From: Proteobacteria bacterium HN_bin10
GTDB taxonomy: Bacteria > Pseudomonadota > Alphaproteobacteria > Caulobacterales > Aquidulcibacteraceae
Reading direction: 5' to 3'
DNA: 48,131 nucleotides
Assembly: GCA_002083515.1 (NCBI GenBank)
Contig: LWDN01000052.1
Location: 1 to 48,131 of the forward strand
The notes below the pieces were generated by a model. It worked only from the letters and a program-made list of their open reading frames with translations, had not been told where the DNA came from and searched no databases. A program made the translations under genes and the position numbers. Shown piece after piece: positions 33,241 to 41,249 of this stretch; positions within the stretch are counted from its first letter, which is position 1, and each line of letters starts with the position of its first letter.

Positions 33241-33662
33241 CCCGACGCGAACGAACCGGTCATCGCGCGCAGCGCGGGTCAAGCGCAGGGCCGCGCGCAG
33301 CGCGGTTGATGCGTGGCTTCGCTTGACGCGCGCGAGCACGATGACACTCGTTGTTCCGCGTCAGCGATCGACGCGCGAAGCGGCGAGGCGCGCCGCAAGC
33401 GCGGCTCGATGGCGAAGCCACGAGAGCGCGGCCGCGCCTGCGCGGCGACGCCCACCATCGACGCCCGTGGATCAGCCTCCGCGATCTCTCCCCTCGATGC
33501 CGCCGTCAGCGCCATCCCATGATGTGCCGCATCGCCTCCAAATCCGCCGTCGTCGGCATTGGTCCATTCCTGCGCCGCAGCCGACAACCGGCGTTTGGCC
33601 AAAGGTGCGTCCTCAACATCAAGCTCGTCGCCGCTAATCTTCGCGATTAGGTTTGTATCCGC
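33241..33662. other. GC-rich region upstream of IS110 without a clear gene
   Basis: No convincing coding frame is seen. The stretch contains two copies of the 14-base word CGCGCGCAGCGCGG (33264-33277 and 33292-33305), an 11-base inverted repeat CGTGGCTTCGC/GCGAAGCCACG (33312-33322 and 33412-33422) and a small hairpin CTAATC/GATTAG (33634-33650). It probably contains the outer end of the insertion sequence and remnants of older sequence. Confidence 0.5.
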
Positions 33663-33911
33663 TCAATCAATCCAGAGACCATTGTAGAACCCGGCGTCGC
33701 GCCGCTGCGCCATCAGCCCGCGATGGGCGCTTTCTGCAACGCACAGCAGGAGAAAGGCCAGCAGCGCCCAGGCATACAAACCCACCAGGAGGAGAATGAC
33801 TGTGCTGATGCGTAGGACGACTCCATCGATCGCAAACCACACGCGAAGCATCGCCCACATGCCGATCAGCAGCAGCGCGTGCTGAAGAAGGGAAAGGGCG
33901 TCGTTCATCAT
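33663..33911 (-). CDS. Small membrane protein, unknown
   Basis: An 82-residue protein with two hydrophobic segments (ALLLIGMWAMLRVWFAI and VVLRISTVILLLVGLYAWALL). Two consecutive ATG codons (33911 and 33908) are possible starts; the first overlaps the stop of the gene upstream as ATGA, so the two form a small operon. No family recognised. Confidence 0.55.
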   Translation of the reverse strand: MMNDALSLLQHALLLIGMWAMLRVWFAIDGVVLRISTVILLLVGLYAWALLAFLLLCVAESAHRGLMAQRRDAGFYNGLWID

Positions 33912-34204
33912 ATGCCATCGGGCTCAGGTTGGTCGGCGCGCAGCCAGGATCTCACGCCGCCTGCTTCGGCGATGGGTTCGCGAACGCCTTCACGCTCTTC
34001 GCGCGTCGGCCAGCGCTCGCGTCTCACGACACGCCACAGGCTTCGGTAGAGACGGCATAAGAATAATGAGAAGCGCACACGCGTGGCCCTTCGTTCGAGA
34101 AAACGGAGGGGCCCGGCATGGCGGCGCCAGGAGAGACGCGCCGTCAGCCGCTTGAACTCACGCACGCGTTCCAAACGTGCGTCAGACATCTCGCGCGCTT
34201 TCAT
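33908..34204 (-). CDS. Small Arg-rich protein, unknown
   Basis: A 98-residue, strongly basic protein (MSDARLERVREFKRLTARL and many Arg-Arg pairs) with one short hydrophobic patch near FSLFLCRLYRSLW. ATG 34204 or the Met at codon 6 may start it. Its stop overlaps the following membrane-protein gene, and that coupling is the main reason to accept it. No family recognised. Confidence 0.5.
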   Translation of the reverse strand: MKAREMSDARLERVREFKRLTARLSWRRHAGPLRFLERRATRVRFSLFLCRLYRSLWRVVRRERWPTREEREGVREPIAEAGGVRSWLRADQPEPDGI

Positions 34205-34364
34205 AGCCGTTACCCGCCGGCTTGCTTGATTGCTCTCAAGCCCATGCGCGCGTTGGCCTTGACACTATCAGAACAAATATGGAACGCAAGCAATATGACG
34301 CGCGCTGATTGGAGGGCGGGAACGCGCCTTCAACCGGCGCGAAGAGCTGCCGAAGGACTACGAG

Positions 34365-34706
34365 ATGGGCCAAGGCCGCTGGAGCAAATGGAGCGTCGGC
34401 GGCGACGAGCGGCACACGCTGGAATTTGGTTTCGCGTATCGCTTCGACGTTCGCGCCGGTCCTAAGTCCAACGCGCTTCATCCAGACTTCTGGTACGCGA
34501 GTGCGCGTGCGGGCTCGCTTGGAGAATTTCCGACATTCGAAGCTGCGGCGCAGGCCTGCGAGGATGAAGCGAGGCGTCTCATCGAAGAGGCGCTTCGGCG
34601 TGGCGACTCCAGCTACGACATGAAGCTGATCGGCGAACAATGGACGCTCTATTTGGCGCTGCCCCATCGTTTGCGGTCGCGGAAAACGCGCACGCGGTAC
34701 AAGTGA
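34365..34706 (+). CDS. Hypothetical protein, 5' end uncertain
   Basis: A 113-residue soluble protein with a protein-like composition (WSKWSVGGDERHTLEFGFAY; FPTFEAAAQACEDEARRLIE). The frame stays open upstream to about 34299 and reads AFNRREELPKDYE before the first ATG, which looks like genuine coding sequence, but no standard start codon is in frame there. A short peptide MERKQYDAR at 34279 in the next frame may be the true N-terminus after a frameshift. Function unknown. Confidence 0.5.
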   Translation: MGQGRWSKWSVGGDERHTLEFGFAYRFDVRAGPKSNALHPDFWYASARAGSLGEFPTFEAAAQACEDEARRLIEEALRRGDSSYDMKLIGEQWTLYLALPHRLRSRKTRTRYK

Positions 34707-34721
34707 AGCTGCATCACCCCG

Positions 34722-35420
34722 TTAGGAACGGTTCACAGATAAGCCACTGGCTTGAATGATGATTGGCACGCCGTCTTTGGCTGGGTCATTCAAGATTAGG
34801 GCGCTCAGGTTGTTGATAGATTCGGCCGGGTTAAGGTCGTCGAGGTCATCGCTCAGAGGCCGCGCTTGTGCATTTGCAAACTGCTCGGGCAGTGCGGCGG
34901 TGAATGGCGCGACGCGACAGATCAGAGACAAATACTCGCCGTTCGGCAACTCCGAGTAACCAAAGGGCATGCCAAGTTTTGCCAGTTTGGCCTCGAGCGT
35001 TTCCGGCTTTTCGTTCGAGAAGAAGAAACCTACTTCGATCGCCTGGCCGGCGGGTGCGGGCTCCCACCAAAACACAGGCTTGCCCTTTTGTCCTTCCGCC
35101 AGCGGCTGGCGGCCCCTCAGATAATCCGTCGGGAATACCAGGGTGAACACATGCGCCGCGCCTCGTTCAGGCGTTGGCGGGCGCTTCCATTTGGAAAGCG
35201 CTCGATCAGGTGCAGCATCCACCGGTGTCGCCAGCTTGGGCACGTAGCGGTCGGCGAGCGCGAAGCGAACCCATCCGCTGGCGTGAAAGCTCACCTTCGC
35301 GTGTCCCGTCTGACCATGCACGCCCAGATAAACGTCATTCTTGTACTGCGACACGACCCACAGTGAGGAGTGAGCGACGTCGCCCTTGCCTACACCGAAC
35401 CGGAATTTGTCGACCTTCAC
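34722..35420 (-). CDS. Hypothetical protein at the edge of the defence-like island
   Basis: A 232-residue soluble protein from GTG 35420 (MKVDKFRFGVGKGDVAHSS), supported by AGAGG about five bases upstream; the frame extends to 35495 without a ribosome site. Segments such as SSLWVVSQYKNDVYLGVHG and HAKVSFHASGWVRFAL suggest a beta-rich fold. I do not recognise the family. It is divergent from the kinase-patatin pair and could share their control region. Confidence 0.6.
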   Translation of the reverse strand: MKVDKFRFGVGKGDVAHSSLWVVSQYKNDVYLGVHGQTGHAKVSFHASGWVRFALADRYVPKLATPVDAAPDRALSKWKRPPTPERGAAHVFTLVFPTDYLRGRQPLAEGQKGKPVFWWEPAPAGQAIEVGFFFSNEKPETLEAKLAKLGMPFGYSELPNGEYLSLICRVAPFTAALPEQFANAQARPLSDDLDDLNPAESINNLSALILNDPAKDGVPIIIQASGLSVNRS

Positions 35421-35616
35421 CGCACCCTCTAACGCGATGACAATGTGCGTGCGAATTAGCGCGACCGCCATCGAGCCGCAGCAGAGGATGCACAATACGT
35501 GGGGCGGTTATCTGAAGTAGCTGGGGCCGCGTAGCACCCCGTGCGAGCCAAGGGTCTGATTAAACTGTATTTTCTTCCCTACCTTTGATTGCCAAGGCGC
35601 TTCGGGCGCGCGGCGG

Positions 35617-35641
35617 TTGGAGGCGTTGGCGGAGCCTCCAA
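35617..35641. promoter_or_regulatory. Inverted repeat (possible operator) upstream of the kinase-patatin pair
   Basis: A perfect 8-base inverted repeat TTGGAGGC (35617-35624) / GCCTCCAA (35634-35641) with a 9-base centre lies about 40 bases before ATG 35681, in the short region between divergent genes. The position suits a regulator binding site, though a regulator cannot be named. The ATATCTATGAG just after it may hold a -10 element. Confidence 0.45.
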
Positions 35642-35680
35642 TATCTATGAGAATGGCCCGAGAATCGGGAAGTGAATGGA

Positions 35681-36259
35681 ATGAGTGAAACTGGCGTTCT
35701 TGTCGCTTTCGCGGGCCCCATCGGGTCGCGGAAATCTGAAGTCAGCAAAGCCGTCGCCAAGGCGTTGGACTGGCCGCGGTGCAGCTTTGGCGATCATTTG
35801 CGTGCCGTGGCCGAACGCATGGGCGGCGATCGCAACGACCGCGCCCTCCTGCAGGAGCTTGGACAGAACAGCGTCCAAACCGACGTGGACAAGTTTGTAG
35901 GCGACGTCTTGGGCGACATCGATTGGTCGAAGACGCGCAACGTCATCCTGGATGGGTTACGCCACGCCGAAGTTCGTCACGCGCTCTTGCTCTATCTCCG
36001 CGCCCGCGATGTCGATCTCAAAGTCGTTTATGTCGAGATCTCCGAGCGCGAGCGCGAGGAAGTAGAATTGAAGCGTGGCGTTTCGCTTCGCGAGCTTGCG
36101 ACCTACGACCGCGATCTAACTGAGGCGCAGATCTACGACATCATTCCCGCGTACGCGGATCTGAAAGTCAAAGGGGGTTGGCCGCAAGAATATGCAGTCG
36201 ACACCATCATCACACGTCTGAATTTGCGAGAACGACCCCAATCTGCCGCGCACGCCTGA
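35681..36259 (+). CDS. P-loop NMP-kinase-like protein with altered Walker A
   Basis: A 192-residue P-loop protein of the adenylate/dephospho-CoA/dNMP kinase type. The P-loop reads GPIGSRKSE (residues 12-20), with Arg where the Gly before Lys is expected. It then has SFGDHLRAVAERMG, DRALLQELGQ and the VILDGLRHAEV strand-helix, all matched in the second kinase at 37951-38487, so the two are paralogues. ATG 35681 has GGGAAG about nine bases upstream; GTG 35672 is an alternative. It sits six bases before the patatin gene and is presumably co-transcribed. Nucleotide specificity is unknown, and the altered P-loop may reduce catalysis. Confidence 0.8.
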   Translation: MSETGVLVAFAGPIGSRKSEVSKAVAKALDWPRCSFGDHLRAVAERMGGDRNDRALLQELGQNSVQTDVDKFVGDVLGDIDWSKTRNVILDGLRHAEVRHALLLYLRARDVDLKVVYVEISEREREEVELKRGVSLRELATYDRDLTEAQIYDIIPAYADLKVKGGWPQEYAVDTIITRLNLRERPQSAAHA

Positions 36260-36265
36260 GGCCTC

Positions 36266-37978
36266 ATGAAGGCGTTCGGTGTTTTTGAGGGCGGGGGAGT
36301 TCGAGGCTATGCGCACATTGGCGCGCTGCGTGCCGTGGAGCGCAGAAAGATCGAGTTTGAGCAGGTCGCCGGAACCTCGATCGGGGCGGTGATCGCAGCG
36401 CTGGTTGCGGCGGGTTATCGCGCCGATGACCTCTATAAAGAAGTCGATGGTAAGGCGGAGGGTGCGGCGGTCATCGCTTTCGACACGCTCTTCTCGGCGG
36501 ATGATTGGCGAAGCATCGGACGAATGGCGCGCGACGCGCGTCGGTTGCACTGCGTCAGTCAGTGGCTGGAAGCGCGCGGTTTCCGCTCACCGATTGATAT
36601 GAGCCATCCGCTGGGCGCGGCGGTCCTGGGTTGGATTGCGACGCCGTTCATTTGGATCGCTGCGCCTTTTGTTTATCCGCGTTATCGCCGGGCACATGCG
36701 AGCCTTTGGCGTCATTGGGGCGCGGTGGATGCAAGTCCGCTGCGAGCTTGGCTTGACACGACACTCCGCCAGCGTCTGGCTTACGTCCCTGATGATCGTG
36801 AGATCCAATTTGTCGACCTGAAAACGCCGCTCCGTGTGGTGGTTGCCGACGTGCAATCGGGTGCGTTGAAGGTGGTAGGGGACAATCCGCACGACCACGT
36901 GGTCGACGCAGTGATCGCATCGGCGTCAGTTCCCTTCTTTTTTCGTCCACAGCGCCGCGACGGATCGATCTTCGTCGATGGCGGCATGTTGTCCAACGTG
37001 CCGGCGTGGGTGTTCGATCGTGAACGCGCAGCGTTGGCACATTCCATGCCGACGCTGACGTTTCGGCTCATCCCAACGGCAGCGCTGCAAGCGCTCGCGG
37101 AGGCAGCGACCCTTGCGCGGTTTGCGCCGCGCCTGCTGGGGACGGCGCTTGATGGCGCGCGTCAACTCGAGCTTCGCCGCATTGATGACCACCACATGAT
37201 TCCGCTCGATGCCGACATTGGCATCCTCGATTTCGACAAGTTGGAGCAAGAGCGCGCGACCCTCGTTATCCAGGGCGAGAGCTGCGCGGAGACGTATTTC
37301 CGCGCCAATTTGGGCCCATTCGATCCGGTGGATGGGCGGAAGGCGCTAAAGGCCATCGCTTCGATCATTAAGCAAGTGCTTCGGATAGCGGGTTATGTGA
37401 GGGTTTGCGCAATTTTGCCGTTGGACGAGGAGTATCTTCGCGTCGCCTGCGCCGCCAATATGGACGAGGACTTGGACGATCAATTGTTGATCCGTCGCTC
37501 GTCGCTCGGACCGGGACTCGCCTTTGCCCGCAAAGAGCCGGTCATCGTCACGGTTGATCGGCTGGATCCCGCACAGACGCTCGATCCGCTCTTCAAGTAT
37601 GAATACCTTGCGCGGCCGCGGGCGTTGAAGACGATCTGCGCGGTGCCGTTCTTTGCTGATCCCGCAGATTGGCTTAAGGCGCCCGATCAACGTCAAACGC
37701 CGATGGGGCTATTGGCTTTCGACGCCGACGAAACGATGCGCACAAAATTGGTGGACCTCGCGGCTGAAGACGCTGTTGCAAGCTACGCGCAATTCGTTGG
37801 CGAGCGCTTTCGGCGCAATGAAGTGAAGGCGTTCGGCGTCGACATTCATGGCGCCGAAGACGGCGGCAATCTTCTGGAAATTGTCCCCGGCGTTGAAGTT
37901 TACGATCGCAAGGAACGCTCTTTGCGGATGGACCGCGAACTCGTAAAGCTTCAATCAGAGCTGGCGACAGCCGCTTGA
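36266..37978 (+). CDS. Patatin-like phospholipase with internal hydrophobic hairpin and GAF-like C-terminal domain
   Basis: A 570-residue protein. The N-terminal patatin domain has the oxyanion loop GGGVRG, nucleophile Ser38 in GTSIG and the partner Asp238 in FVDGGMLSNVP, so a lipase/phospholipase dyad is intact. Residues about 117-137 (AVLGWIATPFIWIAAPF) are hydrophobic and could insert in a membrane. From about residue 365 to 510 (KAIASIIKQVLRIAG onward) the sequence resembles a GAF sensor domain. Patatin effectors degrade membranes in several phage-defence systems such as CBASS, so a ligand-gated membrane effector is a reasonable inference. No cyclic-nucleotide synthase of the CD-NTase type is adjacent. 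Its 3' end overlaps the opposing kinase gene by 28 bases. Confidence 0.82.
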   Translation: MKAFGVFEGGGVRGYAHIGALRAVERRKIEFEQVAGTSIGAVIAALVAAGYRADDLYKEVDGKAEGAAVIAFDTLFSADDWRSIGRMARDARRLHCVSQWLEARGFRSPIDMSHPLGAAVLGWIATPFIWIAAPFVYPRYRRAHASLWRHWGAVDASPLRAWLDTTLRQRLAYVPDDREIQFVDLKTPLRVVVADVQSGALKVVGDNPHDHVVDAVIASASVPFFFRPQRRDGSIFVDGGMLSNVPAWVFDRERAALAHSMPTLTFRLIPTAALQALAEAATLARFAPRLLGTALDGARQLELRRIDDHHMIPLDADIGILDFDKLEQERATLVIQGESCAETYFRANLGPFDPVDGRKALKAIASIIKQVLRIAGYVRVCAILPLDEEYLRVACAANMDEDLDDQLLIRRSSLGPGLAFARKEPVIVTVDRLDPAQTLDPLFKYEYLARPRALKTICAVPFFADPADWLKAPDQRQTPMGLLAFDADETMRTKLVDLAAEDAVASYAQFVGERFRRNEVKAFGVDIHGAEDGGNLLEIVPGVEVYDRKERSLRMDRELVKLQSELATAA

Positions 37979-38487
37979 AACGCGTTGACCAGGCTTTCGA
38001 GAGCCTGCGCACCGTCGAATTCCAAGTCCGCTGCCGCCTTGATCTGATCGAGCTCACGCTCCATTGCGTGTGATTGCCAATGTGCAATTTGCTCAGGTGC
38101 GTGCCCGCGCTTAGCAAGCCTGTCCCGCCGCGTCTCAGGCGACGTGACAAGAAAGATGAGGCTCGAACGAACTGGGAGACTACCTGCGTGCGCAGCAATG
38201 GCGTCCCAGACGCCCACGTGGCGAACCCCATCATAGATAAGAGCGGGCGTGGCGCTGAAGCCGTTACGTGCGAGAAAGTCAGCGACAAACGCGGCGGGCG
38301 CCTCGGTCGCCAGTCTCTGCCCAAGGTCTTGCAGCGCCGTTCGGTCGTCGGCGTCGAGGCCAGCTTCTTGAGCGCGAACGCGAACATAAGCCCCAAACGA
38401 GGCGATTGGTGCGTTCAATCGGGCACCTAGCGCCTTCGCGAGCGTAGATTTGCCGCTCCCAAGGTGGCCAGCGAGCGCGACGTGCAT
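37951..38487 (-). CDS. P-loop NMP-kinase-like protein, last gene of the seven-gene operon
   Basis: A 178-residue P-loop kinase with a canonical Walker A GHLGSGKST (residues 7-15). It shares SFGAYVRVRAQEAGL, DRTALQDLGQ and LIYDGVRHVGV with the kinase at 35681-36259. Such proteins act on nucleotides or on modified nucleoside monophosphates. The ATG at 38487 follows the ASCH gene's TGA by one base (TGAGATG), so it is tightly coupled to that operon. The opposing patatin gene overlaps its 3' end. Confidence 0.82.
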   Translation of the reverse strand: MHVALAGHLGSGKSTLAKALGARLNAPIASFGAYVRVRAQEAGLDADDRTALQDLGQRLATEAPAAFVADFLARNGFSATPALIYDGVRHVGVWDAIAAHAGSLPVRSSLIFLVTSPETRRDRLAKRGHAPEQIAHWQSHAMERELDQIKAAADLEFDGAQALESLVNAFQAAVASSD

Positions 38488-38488
38488 C

Positions 38489-39019
38489 TCAGGCTTCGAT
38501 CAAGAGTTCATCTCTGGCGCCACCATAGGTGACCCAACCTTGCCTGTCTCGCTTTGCGATGGAGAACGGCGACACCGGCGCTGGGTCTTCAAGATCGATC
38601 AAGGTGGCAAAGTGCTTCTCACGCCGCTCTTCCCAAAAGGCGTCGTCACGCGCGAACAGCGCCTCAGCAAACTCATCGCGCAAATGGTCGAGTACGCTGG
38701 GGGAGAGCTGGTAGAACCGCACAGTGTGCGCGAGCGCGACGCCCATGATCGGTCCGCCGGAGCGTTTGAGAACGATAATGTCGCCCGCCTCGACGCGGAG
38801 GTAGGGCGCCCGTTTGTGCATGGCAAAACGCGATTCAATCGTCTTCCGTCCGTCGAGTACGGCCGAGAGGTAGGGTTCAACAAAGATGGCGAGATGAACC
38901 GTCGGATCGGAATTGCGTTTGCCGAGTGCGCTGCTTAGGCGCCGCCGCCAAGGCGATCTCTTAGGAACGTGCTCGACGAGCTGTTCAAGAATCGCGCGTC
39001 TTTCACAGATCTCAACCAT
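38489..39019 (-). CDS. ASCH-domain protein
   Basis: The recognisable part is an ASCH domain: FVEPYLSAVLDGRKTIESRF, then RVEAGDIIVLKRSGGPIMGVAL. ASCH folds bind RNA or act on modified nucleosides (for example N4-acetylcytidine hydrolases). The only standard in-frame start before the domain is ATG 39019, which overlaps the methyltransferase gene by 85 bases; the N-terminal 25-30 residues then look unlike the domain. A non-canonical start nearer 38935 is possible. It is embedded in the operon between the methyltransferase and kinase genes. Confidence 0.75.
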   Translation of the reverse strand: MVEICERRAILEQLVEHVPKRSPWRRRLSSALGKRNSDPTVHLAIFVEPYLSAVLDGRKTIESRFAMHKRAPYLRVEAGDIIVLKRSGGPIMGVALAHTVRFYQLSPSVLDHLRDEFAEALFARDDAFWEERREKHFATLIDLEDPAPVSPFSIAKRDRQGWVTYGGARDELLIEA

Positions 39020-40227
39020 GACTGCGCCCCGACAAGCTCTTCCATCGCGGCGGTTTCTCTGACCGCCACATCGTGGAATTGCCACATCAATGCCTGAGTC
39101 GCAGAACGATTTCCTAACGCAACCAGTTTCTCCAACGAATTCATCGGATCGGACGCCACGCCGTGATCGAGAGCCAGCGCAGCGAGGGCTGCGACGGCCT
39201 GGGGGAGCGGCGCCTGAAAAGCTCGATTTCCGGAAGTCCAGAAATTGGCGCGTGAGCGTCCTTCAGCCCGTGTGCTCACGGTTGGGAAGATCTCACTTTC
39301 CGTGAGCGGCGTGAGCGGGCCGTCATCATTGGGGTTGGTGAACAACGCACGGAACCGAACGCCGTCCAAGGTGACTTCAAAAGCCGCGGGGCGTTCGATC
39401 GTTGCAGGCGCAGGGGCTACGTCGCGCGTCTTACGGAAGGTGATGAGGTCGCCGCGACGCCAGTCCGGCAGGTGGGTCCGGATTCCCGCCTGCGCGAGGG
39501 CGGCGAGTTCGAACGCGGGCGAACGATAGCGAAGCACGCCGGGTTCGAGCGATTGAAATTCGAGTCCGAACCCTTTGGCGGCGGCGATCATCGCGGCGAC
39601 ATCAGCTTCGGCGTTCGGGCGAGCCCCCGACGGTGGCGCGCCGACCAAAACTATTGCGCCGATCGCGCATCGCCGCACGAACGCGTCGAACATCTCATCG
39701 TACGCGGAGGGGTACCAGGGAGGGTCGACAATTGCGGCGGTCACCGGGCGCGTCTCGGCGCTGACGACGGCAAACCTCGCGTCGTCTCTCGTCAGCTTAC
39801 TCAGCACCGACCAAATGATGTCGTCGGTTCCGATCACGTTCCAATGCCGGTCAAGTGCGCTTCTGTTGGCGGCAACGACTAGCGACGGCATGCCGACAAG
39901 CAACGTAGTGTCCGCGGGCTGGGTCGCATCTTCGAGGCGCGCGAGCATTGCGACAGCTGTCCCGCTCGTAAAACGCCATTCGAAGTCGCAAGGGTGAGGC
40001 AGCGGCAATTCTGCGATTTGGTTGGAAACTGTCCGCGCGCTCAAGCCGGCGTCCACCAGCAGCGTCTCAATAAGAGGATCGGGCGCCGCGCGCCTCAGCG
40101 CCGTGAGCACGTCGCTCGGATATTCCCCGTTTAGAAGCTGGAGTAACGCGCGAAACGAACTCGGTCGCCCCGCAAGTGCGGCCAGGAGGTTTCGATCAAT
40201 CGCGGTTGTGTCCTCAATTGTTGTCAC
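38935..40227 (-). CDS. Methyltransferase-like protein with DPPWY motif
   Basis: A 430-residue protein. An N-terminal winged-helix-like part (GLSARTVSNQIAELPLPHP) precedes a Rossmann-like segment with TLLVGMPSLVVAA, VIGTDDIIW and Asp168 in DPPWY (168-172). DPPWY/DPPY motifs mark amino-methyltransferases on nucleic acid and the bis-aminopropyl-spermidine synthase group. No canonical GxGxG motif I is seen, so the donor or chemistry could differ. It starts overlapping the radical SAM gene (ATGA). Target, whether DNA, RNA, nucleotide or polyamine, is unknown. Confidence 0.68.
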   Translation of the reverse strand: MTTIEDTTAIDRNLLAALAGRPSSFRALLQLLNGEYPSDVLTALRRAAPDPLIETLLVDAGLSARTVSNQIAELPLPHPCDFEWRFTSGTAVAMLARLEDATQPADTTLLVGMPSLVVAANRSALDRHWNVIGTDDIIWSVLSKLTRDDARFAVVSAETRPVTAAIVDPPWYPSAYDEMFDAFVRRCAIGAIVLVGAPPSGARPNAEADVAAMIAAAKGFGLEFQSLEPGVLRYRSPAFELAALAQAGIRTHLPDWRRGDLITFRKTRDVAPAPATIERPAAFEVTLDGVRFRALFTNPNDDGPLTPLTESEIFPTVSTRAEGRSRANFWTSGNRAFQAPLPQAVAALAALALDHGVASDPMNSLEKLVALGNRSATQALMWQFHDVAVRETAAMEELVGAQSWLRSVKDARFLNSSSSTFLRDRLGGGA

Positions 40228-41249
40228 GCGCGCGCGCCCAATGGAATAGAGTAGATGGGCGCTGCCCGTTCGGAAGCCGAGAACCGTCGTTCAATGAGAT
40301 CATTCCAGAGTGCGATGGCTTGATTTTGCACGGCGTCGGTCTGAGCATTCGACCAGTGGCGTCGTTCTTGTCTCAGCGTGTTCGGCGCGAAGGGTTCGAT
40401 GCGCAGAGGCACGATGCGAAGCGGCCAGGCTTCGTCGAGCTGCTGTAGGCGATCCATGAAGACGGGCATAGCCTCATCGACTGTATTCAATTCCGGCCCA
40501 GTCAATGTCACGTAGCCATAAAGGTCGATACCCAGACCTAGATAGCGTTGGAAAATCTCAAACTGTGCGTCGAAGCCGGCGCCGTCTGCGCCGGTGTTGA
40601 ATTGAAAAGACGCGTTATCAAAGCCCTTAAAGCAGCATACGCGTCCATAATTCTTATGCGCGCGCAATCGCCGTCGCTGTTGGTCCGACAGCTTGGTGAA
40701 GAGATAATCGGTGCTGAGATTGTCGTCGGACCAAAGATAGGTCGTGTCGGCGGCGCCGGCGCGCTCGAGGCTTTCCATCATCCAGACGGTCCATTCCGGG
40801 GTCAGGTCTGGCGAGCCTCCGGAAAGGTCGAGGATCTGAGGCCGGTCGGGTTCACGAAGATAAAGGTCGACCAGAGCGTCAGCCGTCATCCAGCGTCCGC
40901 GCGTGGCGTCGCCGGCGAGCAGGTTGTAGGGCACGTAACAATACCAGCAGCGCCAGGCACATGCAGCGTTCTGAAAAACCTGCGCCAGCATCATGTCCGC
41001 GCGCGCAAGTCCAAGGGCCGCCGCTGCGGGGTCGATCGGCAAGGAGTTGGACGGCCAATTCTCTGACGTCGCGCGGCGAAAATGGCGGATGCGGCCAAGG
41101 CCTTCGCAATTTGGCGGCACGGTCAGATCGTCTTCCTGATCCGAGTGCTCCAGCCGACTAATGAGGATTTGCCCTTCAGTAGGTTTGATGATGCGTTCGC
41201 GCATACTTTTCGCGAACGTATCAGTTTGAATGAGGCGCGGCCCGCTCAT
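40224..41249 (-). CDS. Radical SAM enzyme
   Basis: A 341-residue protein with the radical SAM cluster motif CAWRCWYC (Cys97, Cys101, Cys104), the CX3CX2C spacing, and a following GG-type SAM motif LDLSGGSPDLTPEW near residues 141-154. Later segments (YLGLGIDLYGYVTLTG; PLRIVPLRIEPFAP) fit a partial TIM barrel. It is not recognisably a viperin. It overlaps the zinc-protein gene upstream (ATGA) and the methyltransferase downstream, which suggests that the three products act in one pathway, perhaps modifying a nucleotide or nucleic acid. Confidence 0.85.
   Translation of the reverse strand: MSGPRLIQTDTFAKSMRERIIKPTEGQILISRLEHSDQEDDLTVPPNCEGLGRIRHFRRATSENWPSNSLPIDPAAAALGLARADMMLAQVFQNAACAWRCWYCYVPYNLLAGDATRGRWMTADALVDLYLREPDRPQILDLSGGSPDLTPEWTVWMMESLERAGAADTTYLWSDDNLSTDYLFTKLSDQQRRRLRAHKNYGRVCCFKGFDNASFQFNTGADGAGFDAQFEIFQRYLGLGIDLYGYVTLTGPELNTVDEAMPVFMDRLQQLDEAWPLRIVPLRIEPFAPNTLRQERRHWSNAQTDAVQNQAIALWNDLIERRFSASERAAPIYSIPLGARA

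Noticed and set aside
33279..33602. Minus-strand frame upstream of IS110
   Set aside because: The amino acid composition is that of random GC-rich sequence and it covers direct repeats; no start signal.
40224..41249. Radical SAM protein as a prokaryotic viperin
   Set aside because: The cluster motif context (CAWRCWYCY) and flanking sequence do not match the viperin NxxxxxxCxYxCxFC type; no viperin-specific segment seen.
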